Assembly (NCBI RefSeq): GCF_002014825.1
Contig: NZ_MUYU01000011.1
Location: 1-24,055 of the forward strand
Length of the DNA: 24,055 nt
Source of the DNA: Moraxella pluranimalium
GTDB taxonomy: Bacteria; Pseudomonadota; Gammaproteobacteria; Pseudomonadales; Moraxellaceae
Direction: 5' to 3'
This document shows, one piece after another, positions 8,353 through 15,789 of this stretch; within the stretch, counting starts at the first letter, position 1, and each line of letters starts with the position of its first letter. The position numbers and the translations under genes were made by a program. A model generated the notes under the pieces. The model worked only from the letters and a program-made list of their open reading frames with translations. It did no database searches and was not told the origin of the DNA.

Positions 8353-9099
8353 ATGAAAGCTATATTTTCTACTTTATTGACTTTTTTAGGGCTATCAACC
8401 GCCCATGCTGAGTCAATCAATACTAATACACCCTATCAAGAAATCAAAAGCAGTGAAGTTTTGGAAAGTTTTGGTTACAAGACAACTTGGTATGTCATCA
8501 GCAATCATGAACTAACCCGAAAAAATTTAACCCTACAAGATATTGCAAAGCATTTAAAATTGACAGAGCAAAAGCAGTTATCTTGGAATGATGGTTTAAC
8601 AACGCTAAATCAAGATTATCAGCAAAGTTCTACTGTATTTATCACGCCAAATTTAAATGATTATATTTATATCATTGTTCCAGTAAATGAAGATTTAAAT
8701 TTAATTCATAATTTGGTAGATAATTATTTTGCATTTACAAGTTATCGAGTTGTTGATGCAGTTGCTTGGAAAATCGTCCAAGATAATGAAATTGTGCGAT
8801 ATTTTCAGTATAGCAATGATGAAGATGAACGCTATTTTTATAACATTGGTCAGCAAATTCCAGCAGAAAGGCAGTTAAAACTTCCTAATCTTAGTGGTTT
8901 AAATCTAAATCAAGTCATTGAAGCGATTTATGATGATTTTGATAAAAATCAAGAAAATAGCGAGTATTTAGGCGTTAATCATGAAGACATACCCGCTAAA
9001 ATCAATGAGTTATTAACAGGTCAAAATCCAACAGAGTTTAGCAAATTATCCATTCATCAAGCTCAAGGATTAGGAATCTTGGGTCAATTACCACAGTAA
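8353..9099 (+). CDS. Exported protein of unknown function
   Basis: A 248-residue protein with a clear Sec signal peptide. Positively charged residues are few, the hydrophobic stretch is FSTLLTFLGLS, and cleavage is likely after AHA (residue 19). The mature part is acidic. It has an arrangement I have seen in uncharacterised bacterial proteins: a WYVISNHELT stretch, a helix naming a low-complexity set of leucines (IAKHLKL), VFITPNLNDYIYIIV, and then a segment around AWKIVQDNEIVRYFQYSNDEDE. I cannot name the family or give an activity. The ATG at 8353 has GAAGGG upstream. The gene is markedly AT-rich compared with prpC. It is preceded by a relic of the acnD start and followed by a second one, so it looks like inserted cargo. 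An immunity-type or surface-sensing role is only a guess. Confidence 0.75.
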   Translation: MKAIFSTLLTFLGLSTAHAESINTNTPYQEIKSSEVLESFGYKTTWYVISNHELTRKNLTLQDIAKHLKLTEQKQLSWNDGLTTLNQDYQQSSTVFITPNLNDYIYIIVPVNEDLNLIHNLVDNYFAFTSYRVVDAVAWKIVQDNEIVRYFQYSNDEDERYFYNIGQQIPAERQLKLPNLSGLNLNQVIEAIYDDFDKNQENSEYLGVNHEDIPAKINELLTGQNPTEFSKLSIHQAQGLGILGQLPQ

Positions 9100-9118
9100 T
9101 TAATTTTTTATCTTAGAT

Positions 9119-9164
9119 AAAACAGGAGTATAGCCAAAATGACTAGCCAATACCGCAAACCCCT
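9119..9164. repeat. 46-bp exact direct repeat, copy 1 (acnD ribosome-binding site and first codons)
   Basis: Identical to 11087-11132 base for base. It contains the acnD ribosome-binding site (ACAGGAG at 9122-9128), the ATG at 9139 and codons for MTSQYRKPL. The distance between copies is 1,968 bases. The copies diverge directly after CCCCT. Confidence 0.95.
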
Positions 9165-9186
9165 TGCTAACAGTAGTACTACTTAA
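9139..9186 (+). pseudogene. Second relic of the acnD 5' end (15-codon mini-ORF)
   Basis: ATG 9139 with a full ribosome-binding site opens a frame reading MTSQYRKPLANSSTT, ending at TAA 9184-9186. The first nine residues equal those of AcnD. After base 9164 it resembles the relic at 8289, not acnD, up to the ATG of the downstream gene. A 14-base palindrome, ACTACTTAAGTAGT (9178-9191), spans the end. It is probably translated, given the intact start region, and the stop is 16 bases before the next ATG, so translational coupling to the WG-repeat gene is possible. Confidence 0.7.
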
Positions 9187-9202
9187 GTAGTTGAGAGCGA
9201 TA

Positions 9203-11029
9203 ATGAAAGTTTTTTTAAGTCTTTTGGGCGTTGCCATAAGTTTGGCTAGCGGCTATCTAACACCAGTGTATGCCAATACACCGCTGTTATTTGATTATGC
9301 GATCAAAAACCCACAATATGAAGATCATATGCCCTATGACACCATTCATGGCATTATAGGCCAAGATGGTGAAATCATCATTCCTGCCAAATACAACACT
9401 CTTGATCTAAAAAAAGAAAATGATCAATGGGTTATTTATGCATTTAACGCCTATGGCAAACATGAAGATATTATTCATCGCTTTGACATTAATGGCAAAG
9501 CGTTAGAGCCCATCAAAAATACCAATGCATGGACAGATACCACCGATATTCACAAGCCACGTTATGTCATTGAGCCAATTGAGCTTGATGATAAACAAAA
9601 AGAACATTTAGCAACCAGAATGGAATTTTTGTTTGAAGCGCATCAGCACCAACACAGGCAATACCACAAAAAATTATATGAAGAGCGATATGGCACACAA
9701 CCAGATGATGATGCAAATGAGAGTCTGGATAAAGAATTAGCAAAGCAAATTTGGTTTTTGGTGGCATTAGAGAATTCTTATCTTTTGGATACTACGACAG
9801 GACAAAAGACATCTTTAGCAGGTAAAAACATCGGTGATATAGAGCCTAATTATTCTGCTGGTGAACAAAAAAGCGGGCTCATTGCCGCACAAGAATTCAT
9901 TACAAGACGTTGGGGCTTTATTGATGGTCAGGCAAATTGGGTGATTGCCCCAACCTTTTATAAGCCAGACCCTAGCTTTAATGAAAATCAATTTTTGGCA
10001 GGGATTAATAACGATAACATTTTAGGGGTCGTTACCAAAAAAGAATATGATGACTGTCTTTCTTTGATAGATAACAAAGGAAATCTTTTGGGGGAGTTTA
10101 ATCGGCATCCAAAATATTATCATGATGGATATGCCATTGCCGAAACCTGTGATGGCACTCAAAGTGGTATGATAGACAATCAGGGGAATTGGGTATTTGT
10201 TTTACCCAAACACCTAAGCATTATCTCACCCATGAATGATGGTGGTTATATGTTGATTGAGGATAATAACACTAACGAACAGGGCATTATTAATGCTAAA
10301 GGCGAAATTGTTATTGAACCTAAGTTTGACTTTGTTGATGAAAAAACACCCATCTTTGACAAACAAGACTTGGTTGCCGTTTATCAGCCACACCCAGACT
10401 ATGATACTAGGCGCACCGCTTATGGTTTTATGAATAAACAAGGCGATTGGCAAATACCACCAACTCTGCCAACAAAACCCAGTATCAAAACAGCCATTGA
10501 CTCAGATATGATGAATGTCATAGGTATGGGCAACAGCTATGCATTTGACGAACATGGTTTTGCTTATAGTTATATGGCAACTGATTGCGGTGTTTGCCGT
10601 TATGCTATTGATATTCATGGCAATATTGCCCTACCGACACTGCAAGGCAAATTAGGAGAGTTTAACCCCCAAGGATACGCCCCTTATATCGCCAAAGGCG
10701 ATCATGCCATGCAAATTGTGGATAAAAATGGCAATATCATCACCGCAGCCAAATACACCAATAATCATAGCTATCTTTATGACTATAATACTTTTAGCTT
10801 GGTGGATAAACCTGATTTGGTAGGAGTGATGAATTACAAGGGTGATGAACTGATTGCACCTTTGTATAAAGAGATTACCACCTATGATGATTATGCCATC
10901 ATTACAACAACCGATGGACTTTATGGCGTGATGAATTATCAAAATCAATGGATAATCAAGCCACAACAATATCGCCTAAATCCCATCAGTGCAGATGTTA
11001 TGATTTCTGCTGTGGATTTTGGGTTATAG
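9203..11029 (+). CDS. Exported WG-repeat protein
   Basis: A 608-residue protein with a signal peptide (hydrophobic FLSLLGVAISLASGYL, cleavage likely after VYA at 24). The mature chain carries repeated WG/KWG-type beta-hairpin units: GIIGQDGEIIIPAKY, WGFIDGQANWVIAPTFY, GMIDNQGNWVFVLP, GIINAKGEIVIEPKF, YGFMNKQGDWQIPP, IVDKNGNIITAAKY, GVMNYKGDELIAPLY and GVMNYQNQWIIKP. A helical spacer lies at about 130-190. WG repeats are thought to form beta-propeller-like or solenoid binding surfaces; the partner is unknown. I chose ATG 9203 rather than the in-frame TTG at 9191 because it starts the signal peptide directly. The gene is AT-rich and bounded by the two 46-bp direct repeats, so it is a discrete insertion between prpC and acnD. 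Confidence 0.85.
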   Translation: MKVFLSLLGVAISLASGYLTPVYANTPLLFDYAIKNPQYEDHMPYDTIHGIIGQDGEIIIPAKYNTLDLKKENDQWVIYAFNAYGKHEDIIHRFDINGKALEPIKNTNAWTDTTDIHKPRYVIEPIELDDKQKEHLATRMEFLFEAHQHQHRQYHKKLYEERYGTQPDDDANESLDKELAKQIWFLVALENSYLLDTTTGQKTSLAGKNIGDIEPNYSAGEQKSGLIAAQEFITRRWGFIDGQANWVIAPTFYKPDPSFNENQFLAGINNDNILGVVTKKEYDDCLSLIDNKGNLLGEFNRHPKYYHDGYAIAETCDGTQSGMIDNQGNWVFVLPKHLSIISPMNDGGYMLIEDNNTNEQGIINAKGEIVIEPKFDFVDEKTPIFDKQDLVAVYQPHPDYDTRRTAYGFMNKQGDWQIPPTLPTKPSIKTAIDSDMMNVIGMGNSYAFDEHGFAYSYMATDCGVCRYAIDIHGNIALPTLQGKLGEFNPQGYAPYIAKGDHAMQIVDKNGNIITAAKYTNNHSYLYDYNTFSLVDKPDLVGVMNYKGDELIAPLYKEITTYDDYAIITTTDGLYGVMNYQNQWIIKPQQYRLNPISADVMISAVDFGL

Positions 11030-11086
11030 TTTTTAAAACTGTATTTTTAACATATTAATTAGTGTCAATTAATGACTTAGCAAACC

Positions 11087-11132
11087 AAAACAGGAGTATA
11101 GCCAAAATGACTAGCCAATACCGCAAACCCCT
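11087..11132. repeat. 46-bp exact direct repeat, copy 2 (authentic acnD start)
   Basis: Identical to 9119-9164. This copy continues into the full acnD reading frame. Recombination between the two would remove 1,968 bases carrying the WG-repeat gene and leave one intact acnD start. Confidence 0.95.
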
Positions 11133-13707
11133 AACCGAAAACATTGATTTTTATGATGTTCGTCAAGCCGTTGAAGATGTCAAAGCAGGCAGTTATGATG
11201 GCTTGCCCTATACTTCTAAGGTCTTGGCAGAACAGCTCGTTCGCCGTGCCGAACCTGAAAAGTTGGCTGATTACTTAGGTCAGCTCATCAACCGTGAGCA
11301 GACACTGGATTTCCCTTGGTACCCTGCTCGTGTGGTGTGCCATGACATTTTAGGGCAAACGGCATTGGTCGATTTAGCAGGTTTGCGTGATGCGATTGCT
11401 GAGCAAGGGGGCGACCCTGCCAAAGTCAATCCTGTTGTACCAACACAACTGATTGTTGACCACTCATTAGCCGTAGAATATGGCGGTTTTGACCCTGACG
11501 CATTTGCCAAAAACCGTGCTGTTGAAGATCGCCGAAATGATGACCGTTTCCATTTTATCGACTGGACAAAAACCGCATTTAAAAATGTCGATGTGATTCC
11601 AGCAGGTAACGGCATTATGCACCAAATTAATTTGGAAAAAATGTCGCCTGTGATTCAAAATCGCCCAGACGAAAACGGCAGGGGTGTTGCTTTCCCTGAT
11701 ACCTGTGTCGGTACCGATAGCCATACGCCACATACCGACGCATTAGGGGTAATTTCTGTGGGTGTGGGCGGATTAGAAGCAGAAACAGTCATGCTTGGAC
11801 ATCCGTCAATGATGCGTTTGCCTGACATCATTGGTGTAGAATTGGTTGGTCAGCGTAAAGCAGGCATTACCGCAACGGATATTGTCCTTGCTTTAACTGA
11901 ATTTTTGCGTAAAGAACGTGTCGTCGGTGCGTATTTGGAATTTTTTGGTGAAGGTGCGGATAGTATGTCTGTTGGCGACCGTGCGACCATTTCCAACATG
12001 ACGCCTGAATATGGGGCAACCGCTGCCATGTTCTACATTGACCAAAACACCATTGATTATTTGACTTTGACTGGTCGTGAGCCTGAACAAGTTAAATTGG
12101 TTGAGCAATATGCAAAAACAACTGGTCTTTGGGCAAGTGATATGGTCAAAGCCGAATATCCAAGAGTATTGCGTTTTGATTTATCAACCGTAACACGCAA
12201 TATCGCAGGCCCTAGCAACCCACACGCTCGTGTATCAACCAGTGATTTAAAAGCTAAAGGCATTGCAGGTGTCGTAGAAAATCGTGAAGATGGCTTAATG
12301 CCTGATGGTGCGGTCATTATCGCAGCGATTACATCTTGTACCAATACATCAAACCCACGCAATACCGTTGCAGCTGGCTTGCTTGCTCGTAAAGCCAATG
12401 AGCTTGGTCTGACTCGTAAGCCTTGGGTGAAATCATCGTTTGCCCCTGGGTCAAAAGCAGCGGCATTATACCTAGAAGAAGCTGGCGTACTGGGTGATTT
12501 AGAAAAATTGGGCTTTGGTATCGTGGCGTATGCGTGTACGACCTGTAATGGTATGTCTGGTGCATTAGACCCGAAAATCCAACAAGAAATTATTGACCGT
12601 GATTTATATGCAACAGCGGTACTGTCTGGTAACCGCAACTTTGACGGACGTATTCACCCCTATGCAAAACAAGCATTCTTAGCCAGTCCGCCACTTGTGG
12701 TTGCCTATGCGATTGCAGGCACGATTCGTTTTGATATTGAAAATGATGCGTTAGGTTTTGATAAAGATGGTAAGGCAATTTATTTAAAAGATATTTGGCC
12801 GTCTGATGAAGAAATTGATGCCTTGGTACAGTCTTCTGTGAAACCTGAACAATTTAAGCAAGTCTATATCCCAATGTTTGATTTGGGTCAAGCTGAACAA
12901 GCAGAAAGCCCATTATACAACTGGCGTGAAATGTCCACTTATATCCGCCGTCCGCCATATTGGGAAGGTGCTTTGGCTGCTCCACGCACGCTCACGCATA
13001 TGCGTCCGCTTGCCATTTTGCCTGATAATATCACAACCGACCATTTATCACCATCAAATGCGATTGTGCGTAATTCGGCAGCAGGGGAATATTTGGAAAA
13101 AATGGGCGTGCCTGAAGAAGATTTCAACAGTTATGCAACGCACCGTGGCGACCATTTAACGGCTCAACGTGCAACCCTTGCCAACCCTAAATTATTTAAT
13201 GAAATGGTGTTAAATGATGATGGTTCGGTACGCCAAGGCTCGCTTGCTCGTGTTGAACCTGATGGCAAAGTGATGCGGATGTGGGAAGCGATTGAAACTT
13301 ATATGAACCGTAAACAACCGCTGATTATTGTCGCAGGGGCGGATTATGGTCAAGGCTCAAGCCGTGACTGGGCAGCCAAAGGCGTGCGTTTGGCAGGTGT
13401 GGAAGCGATTGTGGCAGAAGGGTTTGAGCGTATTCACCGTACTAACTTAATTGGTATGGGCGTGTTACCACTGCAATTTAAAGATGGGGTCAATCGTAAA
13501 ACGCTGAAACTTGATGGTACAGAAACTTATAGCGTGATTGGTAATTTAACACCACGTGGTGATGTGATTCTTGTGGTTGAACGTGCCAATGGTGAAATGG
13601 TTGAAGTGCCTGTAACCTGTCGCCTAGATAGCGATGCAGAAGTCAAAACTTATAATGCAGGTGGTGTACTTCAGCAGTTTGCGAAAGAGTTTTTGGCGAA
13701 TGGGTAA
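11107..13707 (+). CDS. acnD: Fe/S-dependent 2-methylcitrate dehydratase
   Basis: Dehydrates 2-methylcitrate in the methylcitrate cycle; needs PrpF as partner and replaces PrpD. It belongs to the aconitase family and has a 4Fe-4S cluster bound by C411 (ITSCTNTSNP), C477 and C480 (ACTTCNG). Also visible are DTCVGTDSHTPH (198-209), GVGVGGLEAE (218-227), KSSFAPGSK (442-450) and the swivel-domain QGSSRDWAAKG near residue 757. Start at ATG 11107, giving 866 residues, normal for AcnD and with the family N-terminus MTSQYRKPL; the frame is open from 11062 but that extension is not AcnD. The ribosome-binding site is CAGGAG. Codons are more AT-rich than in prpB and prpC, hinting at a different history for the acnD-prpF half. 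Regulation is uncertain because a terminator lies after prpC. Confidence 0.96.
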   Translation: MTSQYRKPLTENIDFYDVRQAVEDVKAGSYDGLPYTSKVLAEQLVRRAEPEKLADYLGQLINREQTLDFPWYPARVVCHDILGQTALVDLAGLRDAIAEQGGDPAKVNPVVPTQLIVDHSLAVEYGGFDPDAFAKNRAVEDRRNDDRFHFIDWTKTAFKNVDVIPAGNGIMHQINLEKMSPVIQNRPDENGRGVAFPDTCVGTDSHTPHTDALGVISVGVGGLEAETVMLGHPSMMRLPDIIGVELVGQRKAGITATDIVLALTEFLRKERVVGAYLEFFGEGADSMSVGDRATISNMTPEYGATAAMFYIDQNTIDYLTLTGREPEQVKLVEQYAKTTGLWASDMVKAEYPRVLRFDLSTVTRNIAGPSNPHARVSTSDLKAKGIAGVVENREDGLMPDGAVIIAAITSCTNTSNPRNTVAAGLLARKANELGLTRKPWVKSSFAPGSKAAALYLEEAGVLGDLEKLGFGIVAYACTTCNGMSGALDPKIQQEIIDRDLYATAVLSGNRNFDGRIHPYAKQAFLASPPLVVAYAIAGTIRFDIENDALGFDKDGKAIYLKDIWPSDEEIDALVQSSVKPEQFKQVYIPMFDLGQAEQAESPLYNWREMSTYIRRPPYWEGALAAPRTLTHMRPLAILPDNITTDHLSPSNAIVRNSAAGEYLEKMGVPEEDFNSYATHRGDHLTAQRATLANPKLFNEMVLNDDGSVRQGSLARVEPDGKVMRMWEAIETYMNRKQPLIIVAGADYGQGSSRDWAAKGVRLAGVEAIVAEGFERIHRTNLIGMGVLPLQFKDGVNRKTLKLDGTETYSVIGNLTPRGDVILVVERANGEMVEVPVTCRLDSDAEVKTYNAGGVLQQFAKEFLANG

Positions 13708-13724
13708 GTAACTATTGTCACTTA

Positions 13725-13761
13725 ATGATAAGTCAGATAAAATCACAATCTGGCTTATCAT
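13725..13761. repeat. 14-bp stem-loop between acnD and the DUF262 gene
   Basis: Bases 13725-13738 pair with 13748-13761 (one G-U pair) around a 9-base loop. It begins 18 bases after the acnD stop. There is no T-run, so it may mark an RNA-processing or stability element, or the edge of the insertion, rather than a terminator. Confidence 0.6.
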
Positions 13762-13783
13762 AAGATTTAGGATCATTCAATAT

Positions 13784-15715
13784 ATGTCAAATAGTAAATT
13801 ATTATCTTTAACTGAAATTTTTAATGAAAAGTTTTTTAGAATTCCTGATTTTCAACGCGGTTATTCTTGGCAAGACAAACAGCTTGAAGATTTTTGGGAA
13901 GATTTGTGTAATTTAAGTAATGATAGATTACATTACACAGGTTTACTAACCGTAGAGCCTATGCCCGAAACAAATATAGCCGACGAAGATAAATGGCTTT
14001 GCACCAAAGGTCTAAAAGCCTATTATTTGATTGATGGGCAACAAAGACTAACCACCTCTATTATCCTTATCAATGAAATATTAGGTCGAATTGATGATCA
14101 TGAGGGTATAAATTTTGCCCCCAAACAATCTTGGATCAATAAATTTCTTTACAACTCTTATGGCGATCACTATAAATCATATGTTTTTGGTTATGAAAAA
14201 GATAATCCTAGTGATGAATTTTTTAAAACCAAAATTCTCAATCAAGAGTCTTCAACATCAGATAAAGTTCCAGAGCAAACATTATATACATCCAATTTAC
14301 AAAACGCTAAAGAATTTTTTTCCATCAAATTAGAATGTTTGGACAATGAAAAACTTTCCTCTCTTTTCCAAAAACTCACTTCTAAATTTAAATTTAATTT
14401 TTATGAAATTGATAGCGACTTAGATGTTTTTATTACTTTTGAAACTATGAATAACAGAGGTAAGGCATTATCCAATTTAGAATTATTAAAAAATAGACTA
14501 ATTTACCTTTCTACAATATTGAGTAATAACGATCAGGAAAAAAGACTATTAAGAAAAGATATTAATGAAACTTGGAAAACTATTTATGAATATTTGGGGA
14601 AAAATAAAGACAAGCCCCTTGATGATGATGATTTTTTGAAAAATCATTGGATTATGTATTTTCAATACAATCGCAGAGAGGCTGATTCTTATGCAAAATT
14701 TCTTTTAAATGAGCATTTTACAGTAAGAAAAATTGCCTCATCAGAACTAAATTTTGGTCATATCAAAAAATATATAGATAGTTTAAACACATCCATAAAA
14801 TCTTGGTTTTTTTTATTCAATCCTAGTTATTCTCAATATTCCGAGGAAACAAAAGAATGGATAGAAAAAATCAATAGACTAGGTATGGGAGCTTTTCCTC
14901 CCTTATTAATGGCAAGTTTAAATAAGGATTTAGAGCCACAAATAGCTCAGTTACTTCAACTTGTAGAGAGATTTGTATTTTTGGTCTTTAGAGTAACCCA
15001 TCGTCAATCTAATATTAAAAATAGTTATTTTTATAAATTGGCAAATGATTATTTTGAGAATAATACTACTTATGAAGGAGTCGTAAAGGGAATTAGGAAT
15101 TCTATTGATGGAAAAAATCAAGATAATGAGGGAAATACCCATTATATTGGTTTATTCAATCTAAACTATTTCCTCACACATATCTCTGAAAACTATGATA
15201 AAGGTGATGGTTTTTATGATTGGAGTGGTCTAAGATATTTTTTATTTGAATATGAATTATATCTTCAAAACATTGCCAAAGGCAATTATAAAGTAGAGTG
15301 GAGCGATTTTAGCAAAAGAAAAAAAGAAGATACAATTGAGCACATCTATCCACAAACCCCTAAAGACAGCTGTTGGGACAAGGATTTTAACAACTATGGC
15401 AAAACAGAAAAAAAATTTTTATTAAACTCTTTAGGAAATTTATTACTACTATCTCGTAGTAAAAATTCAGAATTACAAAATTTTTGCTTCGATTACAAAG
15501 TCAAGCATAAAAACACATCAGGAAACGAAGTGGGATATTTTAATGGGTCATACAGTGAGATTGATGTCTCTTTGAACAAAGAATGGACATCGAAAGAAAT
15601 ATATGATAGAGGTTTAAAAATGCTCAGATTCCTTGAAGACCGATGGGAAATTAATATCGAAGAGTGGGATATTTCACCTCAAAAATTGTTAGGATTGGAC
15701 TTTATTAAAGAATAG
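13784..15715 (+). CDS. DUF262/DUF1524 (GmrSD-type) nuclease, probable phage-defence protein
   Basis: A 643-residue fused protein with the layout of GmrSD-type modification-dependent enzymes. The N-terminal DUF262 domain carries IPDFQRGYSW (20-29), LIDGQQRLTT (82-91) and the conserved NNRGKALSNLELLKNR (about 223-238). The C-terminal DUF1524 HNH-like nuclease carries EHIYPQ (519-524), NSLGNLLLLS (548-557) and N561. Known relatives cut modified phage DNA using nucleotide hydrolysis by the DUF262 part, or act beside phosphorothioation systems (SspE); which applies cannot be told, and no modification genes are in the window. ATG 13784 is preferred to the TTG at 13715, which lies in the stem-loop region. 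AGGA precedes it, rather far away (12 bases). It is very AT-rich, unlike its neighbours, and sits between acnD and prpF, two genes that act as a pair: clear horizontal insertion. Confidence 0.88.
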   Translation: MSNSKLLSLTEIFNEKFFRIPDFQRGYSWQDKQLEDFWEDLCNLSNDRLHYTGLLTVEPMPETNIADEDKWLCTKGLKAYYLIDGQQRLTTSIILINEILGRIDDHEGINFAPKQSWINKFLYNSYGDHYKSYVFGYEKDNPSDEFFKTKILNQESSTSDKVPEQTLYTSNLQNAKEFFSIKLECLDNEKLSSLFQKLTSKFKFNFYEIDSDLDVFITFETMNNRGKALSNLELLKNRLIYLSTILSNNDQEKRLLRKDINETWKTIYEYLGKNKDKPLDDDDFLKNHWIMYFQYNRREADSYAKFLLNEHFTVRKIASSELNFGHIKKYIDSLNTSIKSWFFLFNPSYSQYSEETKEWIEKINRLGMGAFPPLLMASLNKDLEPQIAQLLQLVERFVFLVFRVTHRQSNIKNSYFYKLANDYFENNTTYEGVVKGIRNSIDGKNQDNEGNTHYIGLFNLNYFLTHISENYDKGDGFYDWSGLRYFLFEYELYLQNIAKGNYKVEWSDFSKRKKEDTIEHIYPQTPKDSCWDKDFNNYGKTEKKFLLNSLGNLLLLSRSKNSELQNFCFDYKVKHKNTSGNEVGYFNGSYSEIDVSLNKEWTSKEIYDRGLKMLRFLEDRWEINIEEWDISPQKLLGLDFIKE

Positions 15716-15789
15716 ATTAAATGTCTAAGTAAATGAAGAATATCAGATTATATTCATTTTCTTAACAAGTATCAAAATAAGGAGTAACC

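Noticed and set aside
11062..11106. Upstream in-frame extension of acnD
   Set aside because: The 46-bp repeat shows that the ribosome-binding site and ATG at 11107 form the start unit, and AcnD homologues start MNTQ/MTSQ-like at that point.
8289..11132. Reading the direct repeats as IS or transposon ends
   Set aside because: There is no transposase, no terminal inverted repeats and no short target duplication. The repeated DNA is gene-start sequence, which fits recombination better.
12057..12638. 193-codon open frame opposite acnD
   Set aside because: Shadow of the AcnD reading frame with no independent start signals or protein features.
13715..13783. TTG start for the DUF262 gene
   Set aside because: The first 23 codons lie in the stem-loop after acnD and do not resemble DUF262 proteins; ATG 13784 fits.
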